Source: Pseudomonadota bacterium (GTDB taxonomy: Bacteria; Pseudomonadota; Gammaproteobacteria; Burkholderiales; Sulfuriferulaceae). From it: 33,479 bases of DNA. The notes under the pieces are model-generated. The model saw only the letters and a list, made by a program, of their open reading frames with translations, had not been told where the DNA came from and ran no database searches. The position numbers and the translations under genes were made by a program. The stretch covers positions 1-33,479 of the forward strand of contig JAJXUP010000008.1 in NCBI GenBank assembly GCA_021782795.1. The letters are read 5' to 3'. Positions 8,441-15,674 of this stretch are shown piece after piece. The stretch's first letter is position 1. Each line of letters begins with the position of its first letter.

Positions 8441-9160
8441 TCAAAACCACGTCATAGCAATCTCACTCAGATTGCCATGCTCCAGTCGAAACACCCGCTT
8501 GCAGAACTGCCGTATCAGTTCCGGGTCATGTGACGCAAACACGAAGATCTTGGCGGCGTCGATCAGGTCTGCCATGCGGCTGCGCGCTTTTTTCTGGAAC
8601 TCGGCGTCGCCGGTGGAGAACATTTCATCGATGAGCAGTATCTCCGGCTGCACCGAAGTTGCCACGGCAAACATCAGCCGCATGACCATGCCGGACGAGT
8701 AGGTACGCACCGGCACCTTGAGAAAATCGCCCAGTTCGGTGAAGCGCTCGATGTCTTCGGTGCGGGCGTCCATCTGTTGCCGGCTGCTGCCCAGCATCAG
8801 CCCCATGCGCAGGATGTTTTCGTAACCGGACAGCTCCGGGTCCATGCCCGCGCCCAGGTCGATGATGGTGGAGGTGCTGCCCTCGATGCTGACCTTGCCG
8901 GCAATCGGCTTGTAGATGCCGGCCATGGCGCGCAGCAGTGTGGTCTTGCCGGCGCCGTTGTGGCCGACCAGGCCGATGGCATCGCCGTCGCGCAGCTCGA
9001 AATTCACCTGGTTGAGCGCCGTCACCGCCACGATGTCGGACGATTCCTGCGACAGGGTGCCGCCGGTGCCGATACGCGCCAGCTGGTTGCGCAGCGACAT
9101 GTTCTTGCTGTTGTAGATGGGGTATTGCAGCGTTACGTTGTCGAAAACAATATGCGCCAT
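8441..9160 (-). CDS. wzt: polysaccharide ABC transporter ATP-binding protein (Wzt/KpsT-like)
   Basis: This 239-residue ATPase powers export of an undecaprenyl-linked or lipid-linked polysaccharide through the inner membrane. It has Walker A (GHNGAGKTT), the Q-loop region (GAGMDPELSGYENI, characteristic of the KpsT/Wzt branch), an ABC signature (YSSGMVMRL), Walker B (ILLIDEMFSTGD, with the usual EMF variant) and a switch His (FASHD). It ends soon after the nucleotide-binding domain, so it has no C-terminal carbohydrate-binding domain of the kind that reads a terminal sugar cap in some Wzt proteins. The gene sits 3 bp downstream of wzm in one operon. Codon use is GC-rich, unlike the transferase genes downstream. 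Confidence 0.92.
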   Translation of the reverse strand: MAHIVFDNVTLQYPIYNSKNMSLRNQLARIGTGGTLSQESSDIVAVTALNQVNFELRDGDAIGLVGHNGAGKTTLLRAMAGIYKPIAGKVSIEGSTSTIIDLGAGMDPELSGYENILRMGLMLGSSRQQMDARTEDIERFTELGDFLKVPVRTYSSGMVMRLMFAVATSVQPEILLIDEMFSTGDAEFQKKARSRMADLIDAAKIFVFASHDPELIRQFCKRVFRLEHGNLSEIAMTWF

Positions 9161-9163
9161 GGC

Positions 9164-9946
9164 TTACACCCAGAAGGCAATGCGTTTGTGCCGCCCTTGC
9201 AGCAGCCACAGGGCGAACAGCCAGCCGCCAGCCAGCATGCCCAGCGCTCCCGCATAGACGAACGCTGCGGGCACGACGCCCTGCACCGGATCGCGCACCA
9301 CAGTAATGAGGTAGCTGAACGGGTTGACCCACGCCAGCACGGACTTGATGCCGAGCTGGTCGGGCCGGTAGATCACCGGGCTGAGGAAGAACAGCAGCGG
9401 CATGAATGCGCCTATCAACGGTTCGAGGTCGCGAAAGCGCGCGCCCATCATGCCCAGCACCAGCGCCACCCACCACAGGTTGCCCACCACCAGCAGCAGG
9501 CCGGGCAGCACCAGCAGTTGCGCCAGGCCGAGCGGTGGCGGGTAGATCAGCAACACTACGAGAATGACCAGCGCGTTGTGGGCAAAGTTCACCAGTTGCC
9601 GCATGATGAGCTGGGTCGGATAAAAGCCGAACGGGATCGACAGGTTGCGGATCAGCAGCCAGTTATTGATGAAGGTACGCGAACTCTCGGTGACCGTACC
9701 GCTGATGAACTGCCACACCACCAGCCCGACCGTCAGCGAGGGAATGAACTGCGCACGGTTGCTGTGCAGCAGCACGCTCCACAGCAGGCCCAGCCCGGTC
9801 ACGCCGATGGCGGTGCCGAACACCAGCCACAACGGTCCGAGCACGCTGCGCTGGTAGCGGGCCTTGAGATCGCTGCGCGCAAAATAGAACGCGACCGGCA
9901 GCATGGCCAGCGTGCGTCTCAGGTCGGAAATGGCATAAGAAAACAT
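9164..9946 (-). CDS. wzm: polysaccharide ABC transporter permease (Wzm)
   Basis: This 260-residue inner-membrane protein is an ABC-2 type permease. The N-terminal amphipathic stretch (ARSDLKARYQRSVLGPLW) is the conserved interfacial motif of Wzm/KpsM/TagG proteins. About six hydrophobic segments follow, and the FFLSPVIY and VNPFSYLITVVRDPV blocks near the C-terminus are typical. I chose the ATG at 9946 (MFSYAISDL) because it gives the family's normal length and N-terminus; the frame stays open upstream to 10180, but that part is low-complexity and not permease-like. The gene is followed at 3 bp by wzt, and together they export the glycan built by the transferases of this locus. Confidence 0.9.
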   Translation of the reverse strand: MFSYAISDLRRTLAMLPVAFYFARSDLKARYQRSVLGPLWLVFGTAIGVTGLGLLWSVLLHSNRAQFIPSLTVGLVVWQFISGTVTESSRTFINNWLLIRNLSIPFGFYPTQLIMRQLVNFAHNALVILVVLLIYPPPLGLAQLLVLPGLLLVVGNLWWVALVLGMMGARFRDLEPLIGAFMPLLFFLSPVIYRPDQLGIKSVLAWVNPFSYLITVVRDPVQGVVPAAFVYAGALGMLAGGWLFALWLLQGRHKRIAFWV

Positions 9947-10242
9947 GAATGCGGGCTGCGTTGGCGGCACGAATGAAGCGGGGATTCTAGCACAACTGCC
10001 AGATGCATGGCTGGCGAATCCAGACGGGTCACGATGCCGGCGCGGATCGTGGAGCCGGCCATTGCCGGACGGCTGACTTCCTTTGAATTCATGGTGACGA
10101 ATTTCGTTTCCATCGCCGCCATTGGCTGACCTGATGTGTTTGCGGTGCAAATGCGCTCCATCATGACCGACAAGATACACCCAAAAACCATCATCGGTTC
10201 ACCTGAATTCCAGCCCAGACCGTCTTGAGTCGCAACATTTAT

Positions 10243-10271
10243 TTCGCATCAACTTTTTATTCAGCTATACT
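10243..10271 (+). promoter_or_regulatory. putative sigma-70 promoter of yjjJ
   Basis: A TTCGCA -35 (10243-10248) and a TATACT -10 (10266-10271) are separated by exactly 17 bp. Transcription would begin near 10278, downstream of the alternative TTG start at 10225. This supports the ATG at 10309 as the real translation start. Confidence 0.5.
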
Positions 10272-10284
10272 TCATATTCACCAA

Positions 10285-10304
10285 TCAATTCATTATTCAA
10301 TTCA
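10285..10304 (+). repeat. tandem TCAATTCA repeats in the yjjJ leader
   Basis: Two exact copies of TCAATTCA (10285-10292 and 10297-10304) are spaced 12 bp apart, close to one helical turn. They lie between the predicted transcription start and the ATG. Further TTCA units occur at 10260, 10271 and 10277. They could be an operator read by the HTH of YjjJ itself, or they may hinder ribosome entry, as no purine-rich ribosome site is present before the ATG. Confidence 0.45.
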
Positions 10305-10308
10305 CCCC

Positions 10309-11652
10309 ATGTCACCGCACGCTGAAGCCATACGGAAGCGATTATCCATTGGGCCGATGTCTGCAAGGCAACTCGTTGAAAGTATTTCTGTAAGCCAGCC
10401 AACCATCTCCCGTGCATTGGCCGAACTTGGCGATCAGATCATACAGACCGGCTCTGCGCAATCAATTCAATACACGCTGCGCGATCCCATGCGCGGATTG
10501 CCAGATATCCCGATTTATCGGGTCAATGCAGAAGGCCGCATCAAGAAACTGGGAACGCTGATCCCGGTGCGGCAAGACGGGTTCGTCATGCGCCAGGAGG
10601 ACGGTCTAAACTTGTACAGTGACGGCCTGCCATGGTGGTTGTTCGACATGCGCCCCCAAGGATATCTCGGGCGGGCGTACGCAGCCCGCCATGGTGCTGA
10701 ACTTGGACTACCGGAGCGGATCACCGACTGGAGCGATTCCCACGCCTTGCGAGCACTACTTGCGCATGGACATGATGTGGTAGGAAATCTCCTGTTAGGC
10801 GATATTGCGCGGGATCGATTCCTTGCTGCACCTGTGTCTGACCCCATCAAAGAGGAACAGAAGGCCGAAGAGTATGCCCGGTTGGCGCTGGAAGCTGCCC
10901 GCGGTGAGCTAACAGGATCGTCAGCCGGGGGAGAACAGCCGAAGTTCACTGCCTATGCCCTGACGTCCGATGAGGCCCGGCACGTTATCGTGAAGTTCAG
11001 CGAGTTGGAGGAAAGCCCCGTCAGCGAACGCTGGCGCGATTTGCTGCTGGCCGAACATTTAGCGCTGGACACATTGCGAGAAGCCGGTATCCCCGCCGCC
11101 AGGACGCGGATATTGGACCACAATGGTCAGCGCTTTCTGGAGGTCGAGCGCTTTGATCGCATCAACGAACTGGGCCGACGTGCGCTTATTTCCCTGGCCG
11201 CGATGGATGCTGAATTCGCAGGAACCGGAAAAGGGGTCTGGCCAATCATTGCGCACCAACTTGCTGCCACCGGCCACATCCACTCGGAAGCCGCGGACAG
11301 TGCAGCCATCCTGTGGGCCTTTGGCACACTGATCGGCAACTCCGATATGCACAACGGCAACCTGTCATTTGTTTCCGAGCATGGTCGGCCTTACGACATT
11401 GCACCAGCCTACGACATGACGCCAATGGCCTTTGCACCTCGTAGTGGCGGCGGAATACCTGACAGCCTCCCTGAGGCGACGATTCACGCCAGTGTGGCCA
11501 ATGAAACCTGGAGGCGCGCACAAGAACTGGCGCGCACGCTCCTCGCCCGGATCAGGGTCACAACAGGATTTAGCCAGCGATTTGGGTCATGCATCGTCGC
11601 GATGGAACAACACATCGAGACGGCCAGTCGCAAGATCGGACGACTGGAGTGA
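10309..11652 (+). CDS. yjjJ: HipA-family kinase with N-terminal HTH (YjjJ-like)
   Basis: This 447-residue protein matches E. coli YjjJ along its length. Residues ~10-55 form a winged-HTH (ISVSQPTISRALAELG), and the rest is a HipA-type Ser/Thr kinase: ELTGSSAGGEQPKF is the glycine-rich ATP loop, HVIVKFSE holds the ATP-binding lysine, NSDMHNGNLSF is the catalytic loop with its Asp and Asn, and DIAPAYDMTPM is the metal-binding segment. HipA toxins phosphorylate a translation factor such as an aminoacyl-tRNA synthetase and slow growth. Here the DNA-binding part that is normally the separate HipB antitoxin appears fused to the kinase, and no hipB gene is adjacent. The start at 10309 agrees with the family length. 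Active-site residues look intact; the physiological target is unknown. Confidence 0.88.
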   Translation: MSPHAEAIRKRLSIGPMSARQLVESISVSQPTISRALAELGDQIIQTGSAQSIQYTLRDPMRGLPDIPIYRVNAEGRIKKLGTLIPVRQDGFVMRQEDGLNLYSDGLPWWLFDMRPQGYLGRAYAARHGAELGLPERITDWSDSHALRALLAHGHDVVGNLLLGDIARDRFLAAPVSDPIKEEQKAEEYARLALEAARGELTGSSAGGEQPKFTAYALTSDEARHVIVKFSELEESPVSERWRDLLLAEHLALDTLREAGIPAARTRILDHNGQRFLEVERFDRINELGRRALISLAAMDAEFAGTGKGVWPIIAHQLAATGHIHSEAADSAAILWAFGTLIGNSDMHNGNLSFVSEHGRPYDIAPAYDMTPMAFAPRSGGGIPDSLPEATIHASVANETWRRAQELARTLLARIRVTTGFSQRFGSCIVAMEQHIETASRKIGRLE

Positions 11653-11769
11653 GTCTGGCGCAAACCACATCGGAACCGGGTGGCTGACCGACTCTACACG
11701 CTGCCCGGGGGCGGCCATGGCTGGGAAGCATTGGGGGTGGTCAAGGTTCTGGCAGGTTTGCGGTGCGGT
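11653..11769. other. convergent intergenic region yjjJ / hepT-like
   Basis: This is a short gap between two converging genes. I see no hairpin followed by a T-run, so any terminator is not of the simple intrinsic kind. Confidence 0.3.
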
Positions 11770-12264
11770 TCACCTCCCGGGCAGATTGCCTGCAGCATCC
11801 GGGAAACACAGCGCGTGGCATACGGCCTCCAGCATGGGCACCAGCTCCATTGCACGTAACACATGCTGCCGTAACGTCGCCATGTCTTCCGTATATTCAT
11901 GCACCAGCAGATTGCGTAGGCTGCGCGCTTCGATCCAATCGGCGACGCTCGGTAGCACACCAAGTTTTTCGGCACGATTGAGATTATCCAGCACCGTACC
12001 GACAGGTTCCAGATGCACATTCAGCCAGACGGGTAACAGTTTGTCCCCCAGCGTATCCTGCAAACGCGAAAAACGGCTCACAAACGCGTCCAGACGCTCA
12101 GTCAGCGCTGCGTTCTGGTCAACAGCATCCAGCCAGCCGAACTCGGGATCGGCTCGGCTCAACCCGTGCGCCGAATACAGCAGATACTGACGTTCCCTGG
12201 CGGCAACCTGCCGCAAATGCGCCAGTCTTGCCAGTTGTGCCAGATATGCTGCGCTGTCGCTCAC
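11770..12264 (-). CDS. hepT: HEPN-domain toxin (HepT-like), intact active site
   Basis: This 164-residue all-helical protein is the HEPN half of an MNT/HEPN toxin-antitoxin module. HepT toxins are RNases whose active site is the RX4HXY motif, seen here as Arg117-NLLV-His122-Glu-Tyr124. In the studied system the partner nucleotidyltransferase silences HepT by adding AMP groups to that tyrosine. The helical N-terminal half (FSRLQDTLGDKLLPVW) is typical of the HI0074-like branch. The start overlaps the stop of the nucleotidyltransferase gene by 4 bp, so the two are coupled with the antitoxin first. All three key residues are present, so this copy should be catalytically competent. Confidence 0.85.
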   Translation of the reverse strand: MSDSAAYLAQLARLAHLRQVAARERQYLLYSAHGLSRADPEFGWLDAVDQNAALTERLDAFVSRFSRLQDTLGDKLLPVWLNVHLEPVGTVLDNLNRAEKLGVLPSVADWIEARSLRNLLVHEYTEDMATLRQHVLRAMELVPMLEAVCHALCFPDAAGNLPGR

Positions 12265-12560
12265 AGGCGCACTCCGGTGGCAAGGGCATGCCGATGGATC
12301 GGCTCCAGTACAGTCAATGGATCGATGACCAGCACATCGAATTTTTGCATGCCCAGTTTTTGTTGCAGCAATGCGTTGTATCGGGCGGACAGGCGGCCTT
12401 TGTCCGCAACGGGTGCATCGAGCTGGATCAACACATCGATATCACCACCTTTGGCAGCATCATCGAGGCGGGAACCAAACAGCACAACCTCAGCCTGCGG
12501 GCCGAACACCTGCCCGGCAAGACGGGTCAGGACGGATTGATAATCAGGTGGCAGACGCAT
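12261..12560 (-). CDS. mntA: MNT-domain nucleotidyltransferase antitoxin (MntA-like), copy 1
   Basis: This 99-residue minimal nucleotidyltransferase has the pol-beta core: LFGSR (Gly29-Ser30) followed by GGDIDVLI with the metal-binding pair Asp40 and Asp42, and a third acidic residue in KFDVLVID. Proteins of this size paired with HEPN partners act as antitoxins that AMPylate the toxin. The ATG at 12560 fits the domain start exactly; a longer upstream frame on the same strand is less plausible because it would pass through the promoter-like region. The gene is first in a two-gene operon with hepT, overlapping it by 4 bp. Confidence 0.85.
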   Translation of the reverse strand: MRLPPDYQSVLTRLAGQVFGPQAEVVLFGSRLDDAAKGGDIDVLIQLDAPVADKGRLSARYNALLQQKLGMQKFDVLVIDPLTVLEPIHRHALATGVRL

Positions 12561-12626
12561 TATGCTCACTTTTGCGAAGCAAATCCCACACCGCGGCGTT
12601 GGCAGAGGCAACGCGACCATCCCTGT

Positions 12627-12655
12627 ATCATGGTGACCGTGCGACGAAATGTCAA
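12627..12655 (-). promoter_or_regulatory. putative sigma-70 promoter of mntA-hepT copy 1
   Basis: On the minus strand a perfect TTGACA (12650-12655) is followed after 17 bp by CATGAT (12627-12632), which matches four of six -10 bases. Transcription would begin near 12620, about 60 nt ahead of the mntA ATG. The remaining intergenic sequence to 12811 shows no gene. Confidence 0.5.
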
Positions 12656-12811
12656 CACGACCCGGATGATGCCTTGCCCGTGGCCACGAGGCACACCACG
12701 AAACGAACATCCCGCGTAACGCGCCAGGCTTCTGTCTCGTGGACGGGACTCGCCTCTGCTACACGCGCCGCCCAACTGACGCCACACATACGCCCGGGAC
12801 TGCTGCGCAGG

Positions 12812-14125
12812 CTATTTTGCCTCGGGCGGTGCCATGCGCTGCACATAGCGAAACACGAGGCCACGCCCTTGCGGGTTGTCCATCAGCGAGACCTGCCCAC
12901 CCAGACGTGCCGCCGCTTCGCGCACGATCGCCAGACCCAGCCCGCTGCCGGGCACATCCGTGTTTTCCACACGGTGAAACGGGTTGAACACCTGTTCGCG
13001 TTCGGCGGGCGGAATGCCCGGGCCGTTGTCAGCCACGTCAATCACCGCATCATCACCCAGCCGTTGCAGCCGCAGGGTAACCGTGCCTCCTTCGGGCGTG
13101 TATTTCAGCGCATTGTCCAGCGCATTGAACACAATCAGCCGCACGCTCTGCGTATCAGCCAGAATTTCCGGCGGTGCCAGATCTTCGAGGCCGAGATCGA
13201 TGTGCCGGGCTTCGGCCACGGGCAGCAACTCGGCCACGATTTCCCGCGCCAGTGCAGACAGTTGCACCCGCTGCTTTTTTTCTTCTCCGGCCTGGAGCCT
13301 GGCCAGATCGAGCAGTTGCGCCGTCAGTACCTGGGCACGCTCGATTCCCGCCCGCAGCGGTACCAGCCGTTCCTGCACCGCTTCCATGTCGTGCGCCCGC
13401 GCAAGATTCTGTGCCTGAAACGACAGTGCCGCCAGCGGCGTGCGCAATTCGTGCGAAGCATCGGCGACGAAGCGTCGCTGTTCGGCGACCAGGATATTGG
13501 CACGGCCCAGCAGGCGGTTGATCGCCTGCACGAATGGCACGATTTCTGCGGGCAGTTCCTGCACGGGCAACGGCGACAGCTGGTTGGCCAGCTGATTGTC
13601 CAGTTGATCGGACAGGTGCTTTACCGGTTTGAGTTCGCTGCGGACGATCTGCACGATCAGCCCCGCAAGAATCGGCAACAGGATCAACAGGGGGATCAAG
13701 GTGCGCAAGGCGCTGTTCATTGCAATTTCGTCGCGGCTTTCGGTAGACTGGAACACCGCGATGCGGTTGCCGGCAGCCGCTTCCCGCACGTACACCCGCT
13801 GCACACCAACGTCCTCTCCACCATTCAGCGTATGAAAACCCGGAGCCAACCCGTGCGGCATCCAGACAGGCTTCGGCTCCTGCGGCAGATGGATCACCCG
13901 GATCAACGAATCCTCATCGTCACTTCCGTTGTCGGCCGCAGACAGACGCGCGTTTCCGTGCCGGTATGCGCCATTCAGTATGGCCACCTGGCGCAAAGCG
14001 TCATCCTGGAATTCTTCGGCCTCGCCATAGGAAAAATAAAACGATACTGCCGTTGCCACAATGCCCGCCACCAGAATGGCCAAGGCCAGCGAGCGCGTCA
14101 GATGGCTTTGAATAGAACGTTTCAT
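12812..14125 (-). CDS. sensor histidine kinase (QseC/PmrB-like)
   Basis: This 437-residue inner-membrane kinase has two hydrophobic segments (residues ~10-32, and ~155-175: LIPLLILLPILAGLIVQIV) flanking a periplasmic sensor region of about 120 residues. After a linker comes the HisKA domain with FVADASHELRTPL, where the His is autophosphorylated, and the HATPase domain with the N box (NALDNALKYT), G1 (DNGPGIPP), F box (FNPFHRV) and G2 (GSGLGLAIV). The periplasmic part contains acidic patches (NGSDDEDS), compatible with cation sensing as in PmrB; that is inference. I chose the ATG at 14125 since the signal-anchor then begins directly. The regulator gene lies 156 bp upstream on the same strand. 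Confidence 0.9.
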   Translation of the reverse strand: MKRSIQSHLTRSLALAILVAGIVATAVSFYFSYGEAEEFQDDALRQVAILNGAYRHGNARLSAADNGSDDEDSLIRVIHLPQEPKPVWMPHGLAPGFHTLNGGEDVGVQRVYVREAAAGNRIAVFQSTESRDEIAMNSALRTLIPLLILLPILAGLIVQIVRSELKPVKHLSDQLDNQLANQLSPLPVQELPAEIVPFVQAINRLLGRANILVAEQRRFVADASHELRTPLAALSFQAQNLARAHDMEAVQERLVPLRAGIERAQVLTAQLLDLARLQAGEEKKQRVQLSALAREIVAELLPVAEARHIDLGLEDLAPPEILADTQSVRLIVFNALDNALKYTPEGGTVTLRLQRLGDDAVIDVADNGPGIPPAEREQVFNPFHRVENTDVPGSGLGLAIVREAAARLGGQVSLMDNPQGRGLVFRYVQRMAPPEAK

Positions 14126-14281
14126 GCAGCCCCACCCTTGTATCGTTGTTTGACATTTTCCCTGGCCCGGGCCGGATGAGGCTGTCAGAACCCAGTTCAC
14201 CGTTGCGGCCAGGCGCAGCGTCCGGTGATCAGGCCGAAGCGGTCGATGACGTGACAGACGTTGCCACCGCGCCCGCCGCCA

Positions 14282-14947
14282 TCAGGTACGCGGCTTGTCG
14301 ACCAGCCAGCCCGCCCCGCGTATATTCTTGATGACATCGCCGCCCAGTTTCTTGCGGATGCTGTGTATCAGAAAATCGACCACATTGCTTTCGACTTCTT
14401 CATTCCACCCATAAATCCGTTCTTCCAGCGCCGTGCGGCTGAAGATCGTGCCCGGCGCAAGCAGCAGGGTGTGCAATAACGCAAACTCGCGCGCGGACAG
14501 CGTCACGGTCACGTCGCCATGATGCGCTTCGTGCGAGGCCGGGTCCAGGCTCACGGTGCCATTGGTAAGCCACGGCGCAGCCCGGCCGCCGTGACGCCGG
14601 ACGACCGCCCGCAACCGGGCAATGAGTTCGTTCAGGTCAAACGGCTTGATCATGTAATCATCGGCACCCAGATCCAGCCCCTTGATCCGGTCCTGGATAC
14701 TGTCGCGTGCGGTGATGATGATGACCGGGAGGTCATTGCCAGCCTGTCTCAGGCGATGCAGCAATTCAAATCCGTCGCGACGCGGCAGGCCAAGATCCAG
14801 CAGCATGGCCTGATATTCGCCGGTCTCGATCACCTGCGCAGCGGTGACGCCATCCTTGACCCAGTCGACCGCACAGGCAGAATCCCGGAGAAACAGCGAC
14901 ACTGCCTCGCCAATCATGGCGTCGTCTTCAACCAGCAGGATACGCAC
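14282..14947 (-). CDS. OmpR-family response regulator (QseB/PmrA-like)
   Basis: This 221-residue regulator has a receiver domain (ILLVEDD acidic pocket, phospho-acceptor Asp in MLLDLGLPRRDG, conserved Thr in IIITARD and Lys in YMIKPFD) and a C-terminal winged helix (LSAREFALLHTLLLAPG, then VVDFLIHSIRKKLG and IRGAGW). It is phosphorylated by the kinase encoded just downstream and should bind promoter repeats to control envelope genes. The start is the GTG at 14947: an excellent GGAGGA ribosome site sits about ten bases upstream, and the receiver begins at once. An in-frame ATG at 15013 lies in or beyond the terminator hairpin and is not used in my reading. Confidence 0.92.
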   Translation of the reverse strand: MRILLVEDDAMIGEAVSLFLRDSACAVDWVKDGVTAAQVIETGEYQAMLLDLGLPRRDGFELLHRLRQAGNDLPVIIITARDSIQDRIKGLDLGADDYMIKPFDLNELIARLRAVVRRHGGRAAPWLTNGTVSLDPASHEAHHGDVTVTLSAREFALLHTLLLAPGTIFSRTALEERIYGWNEEVESNVVDFLIHSIRKKLGGDVIKNIRGAGWLVDKPRT

Positions 14948-14966
14948 GTCAGAGAATCCTCCGCAT

Positions 14967-15005
14967 AAAAAAGACCGTTCCGGAGGTGATATTCCGGTAA
15001 CGGTC
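14967..15005 (-). terminator. intrinsic terminator after the PepSY gene
   Basis: On the minus strand, GACCGTTACCGG (15005-14994) pairs with CCGGAACGGTC (14983-14973), one bulged base apart, and is followed by six T residues (14972-14967). The loop is ten bases. It should end the pepSY transcript 24 bp after its stop and insulate the two-component genes, or allow partial read-through into them. Confidence 0.75.
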
Positions 15006-15028
15006 GGGGTCATGCTGCCGGGTTCACA

Positions 15029-15337
15029 TCAATCCGAATCGGGGCCTTCGGTGCTGTTTTCCAGGACCGCGCCGGTTTTGGCATCCACGCCGACTTCTCT
15101 GGTGGCCGATCCGTTCCGGATATCGAACGAGTAGCGCAACCCGCTACCGCCGCTCTCTTTCTCCAGCTCTTCATCCACGATCTTGCCAGGGCTGGCCTTG
15201 AGCGCAATTTCGCGGGCCTGCTGGATGCTGATTTTTGCGTCACCCTGAAATTGCTCGCCCGAATACGCCATGGCTGCCGAAGCGCCTGTCGCCAGCACGC
15301 ACACCAGACCCAGAGCAATCACCTTCCGTTGTTTCAT
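15029..15337 (-). CDS. exported PepSY-domain protein
   Basis: This 102-residue protein has a Sec-type signal peptide (MKQRKVIALG, hydrophobic core, cleavage near ASAAMA) and one PepSY domain: ISIQQAREIALKASPGKIVDEELE, then a beta region (YSFDIRNGSATREVGVDAKTGAVL). PepSY domains are small periplasmic or extracellular modules thought to inhibit peptidases or to act as sensors, and they are often found next to PmrAB/QseBC-type regulators that control them. I picked the ATG at 15337 because GGAG lies six bases before it; an upstream in-frame ATG at 15352 lacks that spacing. A strong terminator follows. Regulation by the neighbouring two-component system is inferred from position. Confidence 0.8.
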   Translation of the reverse strand: MKQRKVIALGLVCVLATGASAAMAYSGEQFQGDAKISIQQAREIALKASPGKIVDEELEKESGGSGLRYSFDIRNGSATREVGVDAKTGAVLENSTEGPDSD

Positions 15338-15674
15338 GTTCGACTCCTTCATGTGAGGTTCAGACGGGCCGGAACATTTCCGACCTGACGAACACAGCAT
15401 AACGAAGCAGAATTAGGTGCCGATGAGGCAATGTGCAGTTGCTCTGGTTCCGGATTCCTGCAGTATAACGGTTCGGGCGAATGATGGCCGCCCGGCTCAG
15501 GCCCGAATTGAACAGGACCGGTCTTTGCACCGGCCTGAACATGTTTTCCGGAACGTTATCTGCGATCGATGCCGGATCATGCGAAGCAGAAACGAAGCTG
15601 CCAGAACGGCATGCCGATCTGGCCAAAGCCGCAGCAATCACGGGACTGCCGATCCTGGACGCACACCGACTGCG
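15338..15674. other. intergenic region between pepSY and murI
   Basis: About 340 bp contain no gene that I recognise. Two imperfect direct repeats share GGCC, GAACAT and TTCCG (15367-15382 and 15532-15550). A 22-bp imperfect palindrome (15601-15622, core GGCATGCC) lies downstream of murI and could be a hairpin or an operator. A short inverted repeat CCGGT/ACCGG flanks a six-base loop near 15520. None has a T-run, so termination of murI here is not obvious. Confidence 0.3.

Larger units (their letters stand above)
9947..10308. other. divergent intergenic region between wzm and yjjJ
   Basis: About 360 bp lie between the divergent starts of wzm and yjjJ. The wzm-proximal two thirds is GC-moderate with no recognisable gene, although minus-strand frames run through it without family likeness. 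The yjjJ-proximal part (10240-10308) is AT-rich and contains the promoter and repeats described separately. Confidence 0.5.

Noticed and set aside
8777-9976. A 399-codon + strand frame antisense to wzt and wzm
   Set aside because: Gln/His/Arg-rich low-complexity translation, no motif; ABC transporter genes explain the region.
9947-10180. N-terminal extension of the wzm frame
   Set aside because: Not permease-like; family N-terminus begins at the ATG at 9946.
9919-10194. A 91-codon minus-strand frame in the wzm-yjjJ gap
   Set aside because: It overlaps the wzm start in another frame and resembles no known protein.
12371-14179. A 600-codon open frame on the + strand antisense to the histidine kinase
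   Set aside because: It is rich in Arg, Gln and His with no family likeness; the opposite strand encodes a complete kinase. GC-rich codon bias leaves the antisense frame open.
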